Positions 63,353-64,000 of a DNA stretch of 64,000 nt are shown one piece after another. The stretch is from assembly GCF_902459525.1 (NCBI RefSeq), contig NZ_LR699166.1, positions 349,501-413,500 of the forward strand. Reading direction: 5' to 3'. The notes under the pieces were generated by a model. It was not told the DNA's origin. It did not search any database and saw only the letters and a program-made list of their open reading frames with translations. The stretch's first letter is position 1, and each line of letters begins with the position of its first letter. The translations under genes and the position numbers were made by a program. This stretch comes from Sideroxydans sp. CL21 (lineage in GTDB: Bacteria; Pseudomonadota; Gammaproteobacteria; Burkholderiales; Gallionellaceae).

Positions 63353-64000
63353 TTACATTGACGGATTCCATATCCGCACACAATTCCGCCCAGCGGCTTT
63401 GGCTGCATAAAGAGCCTTGTCGACGCGGTCAATGGTTGTTTCTACAGGAGTGTCCGGATCAAGGTCCGTCAGGCCGAAGGATGCGGAAACGTGTATAGGT
63501 CCACCTTCTCCGATGTCAATGTTCAATGAGGCAATTCCTTCCCTAAGGTCATTTACCTTCCTGTCACAACCTGGCGTTAAATCCGCTGGATAAGGCATGC
63601 TCAGCAGAAATTCTTCGCCTCCGTAGCGAAAAACCTTGTCGTAGGGGCGGAGATGCTTAATCAGGTATTGAACAGACTCAGTCAATACCCGATCGCCTGC
63701 GGGATGCCCATGAAGATCATTGACTGCTTTGAAGTTGTCCAGATCCATCATGGCAATGTAGCAAAGCTGGACGTGTCGCTTTACCAGTTCATGTTGCTCT
63801 CGCAATGTCGGCAATATGCCGTAGCGTGTAATCGCGCCGGTAAGCGAGTCGTGGTTGTATAGTGAGTCTTCAAGTTCTTTCTCCAATGCGGATATTTCTA
63901 GCCGCAACCGTGTGAGCGCATTGCCAAATTTATCGAAATCAATGACGTCAAGTGGTTTGCCGTCATCTGCGGCGACTAGCAACTGTCTGGCGAAGTGGTG
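63353..64000 (-). CDS. CZB-GGDEF diguanylate cyclase (DgcZ-like), 5'-partial
   Basis: This enzyme makes cyclic di-GMP from GTP. The GGDEF domain is complete (MMDLDNFKAVNDLHGHPAGD, FRYGGEEFLLSMPY with the GGEEF active site, KALYAAKAAGRN). Upstream the frame stays open to the window end, where HHFARQLLVAADDGK matches the end of a CZB zinc-binding domain as in E. coli DgcZ. The annotated start codon therefore lies beyond base 64000. An ordinary I-site (RxxD before GGEEF) is not obvious; HLRPYDKVFRYGG contains R-P-Y-D four residues ahead, which may serve. Confidence 0.9.
   Translation of the reverse strand, partial: HHFARQLLVAADDGKPLDVIDFDKFGNALTRLRLEISALEKELEDSLYNHDSLTGAITRYGILPTLREQHELVKRHVQLCYIAMMDLDNFKAVNDLHGHPAGDRVLTESVQYLIKHLRPYDKVFRYGGEEFLLSMPYPADLTPGCDRKVNDLREGIASLNIDIGEGGPIHVSASFGLTDLDPDTPVETTIDRVDKALYAAKAAGRNCVRIWNPSM

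Overview
The window reads as a betaproteobacterial chromosome segment, plausibly Nitrosomonadales/Gallionellaceae-like. That placement is inferred from gene content and style and has not been tested by a search. About 16.9 kb of conserved core is followed by about 46 kb of accessory, mobile-element-rich DNA.

Core, 1-16.9 kb. A cbb3-type cytochrome c oxidase locus (ccoN, partial and frameshifted; ccoO, ccoQ, ccoP; a 39-codon membrane ORF; a strong terminator) is followed by its assembly genes ccoG-ccoH-ccoI-ccoS. Two genes of unknown function and fnr run on the minus strand, and hemN diverges from fnr. FNR-type boxes lie before ccoG and in the shared fnr/hemN promoter, so this block looks like a low-oxygen respiration regulon with its own regulator and the oxygen-independent haem step. 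A nitronate monooxygenase-like gene, an AsmA-family gene and mutY close the core.

Accessory part 1, 17-41 kb. It starts with a lone PD-(D/E)XK nuclease-like gene, then marR, a DUF2917 gene and a tautomerase gene split by an IS21-family element. A second, inverted copy of the same IS lies at 38.5-41.2 kb. Between the copies are a TetR/DUF1348 divergent pair with clear operators, a row of small enzyme genes, integron-cassette-like units with attC-like sites but no integron integrase, and a minus-strand cluster of an outer-membrane-like protein, a lipoprotein, an Lnt-like enzyme and a LytS/LytTR two-component pair. One cassette-like unit holds a tightly packed four-gene operon (41-residue membrane protein, DUF2971, DUF4238, PD-(D/E)XK). 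It is the best candidate here for an undescribed system, possibly defence.

Accessory part 2, 41-64 kb. A complete Wadjet-type SMC anti-plasmid system (jetA-jetB-jetC-jetD) sits beside a 3' fragment of prfB and a tyrosine recombinase. Then come an IS1182-like element with clean 5-bp target duplications, a phosphite uptake and oxidation operon (ptxABCDE, whose LysR gene appears to start at CTG), an Rrf2 regulator with two NAD(P)-dependent oxidoreductases, two genes of unknown function, an IS91-type transposase with its tyrosine recombinase, and a CZB-GGDEF diguanylate cyclase cut by the window end. Degenerate non-coding repeats recur in the gaps at 17.3, 29.5, 41.3, 51.8, 56.8, 59.3 and 63.2 kb. 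No rRNA, tRNA or CRISPR array was seen.
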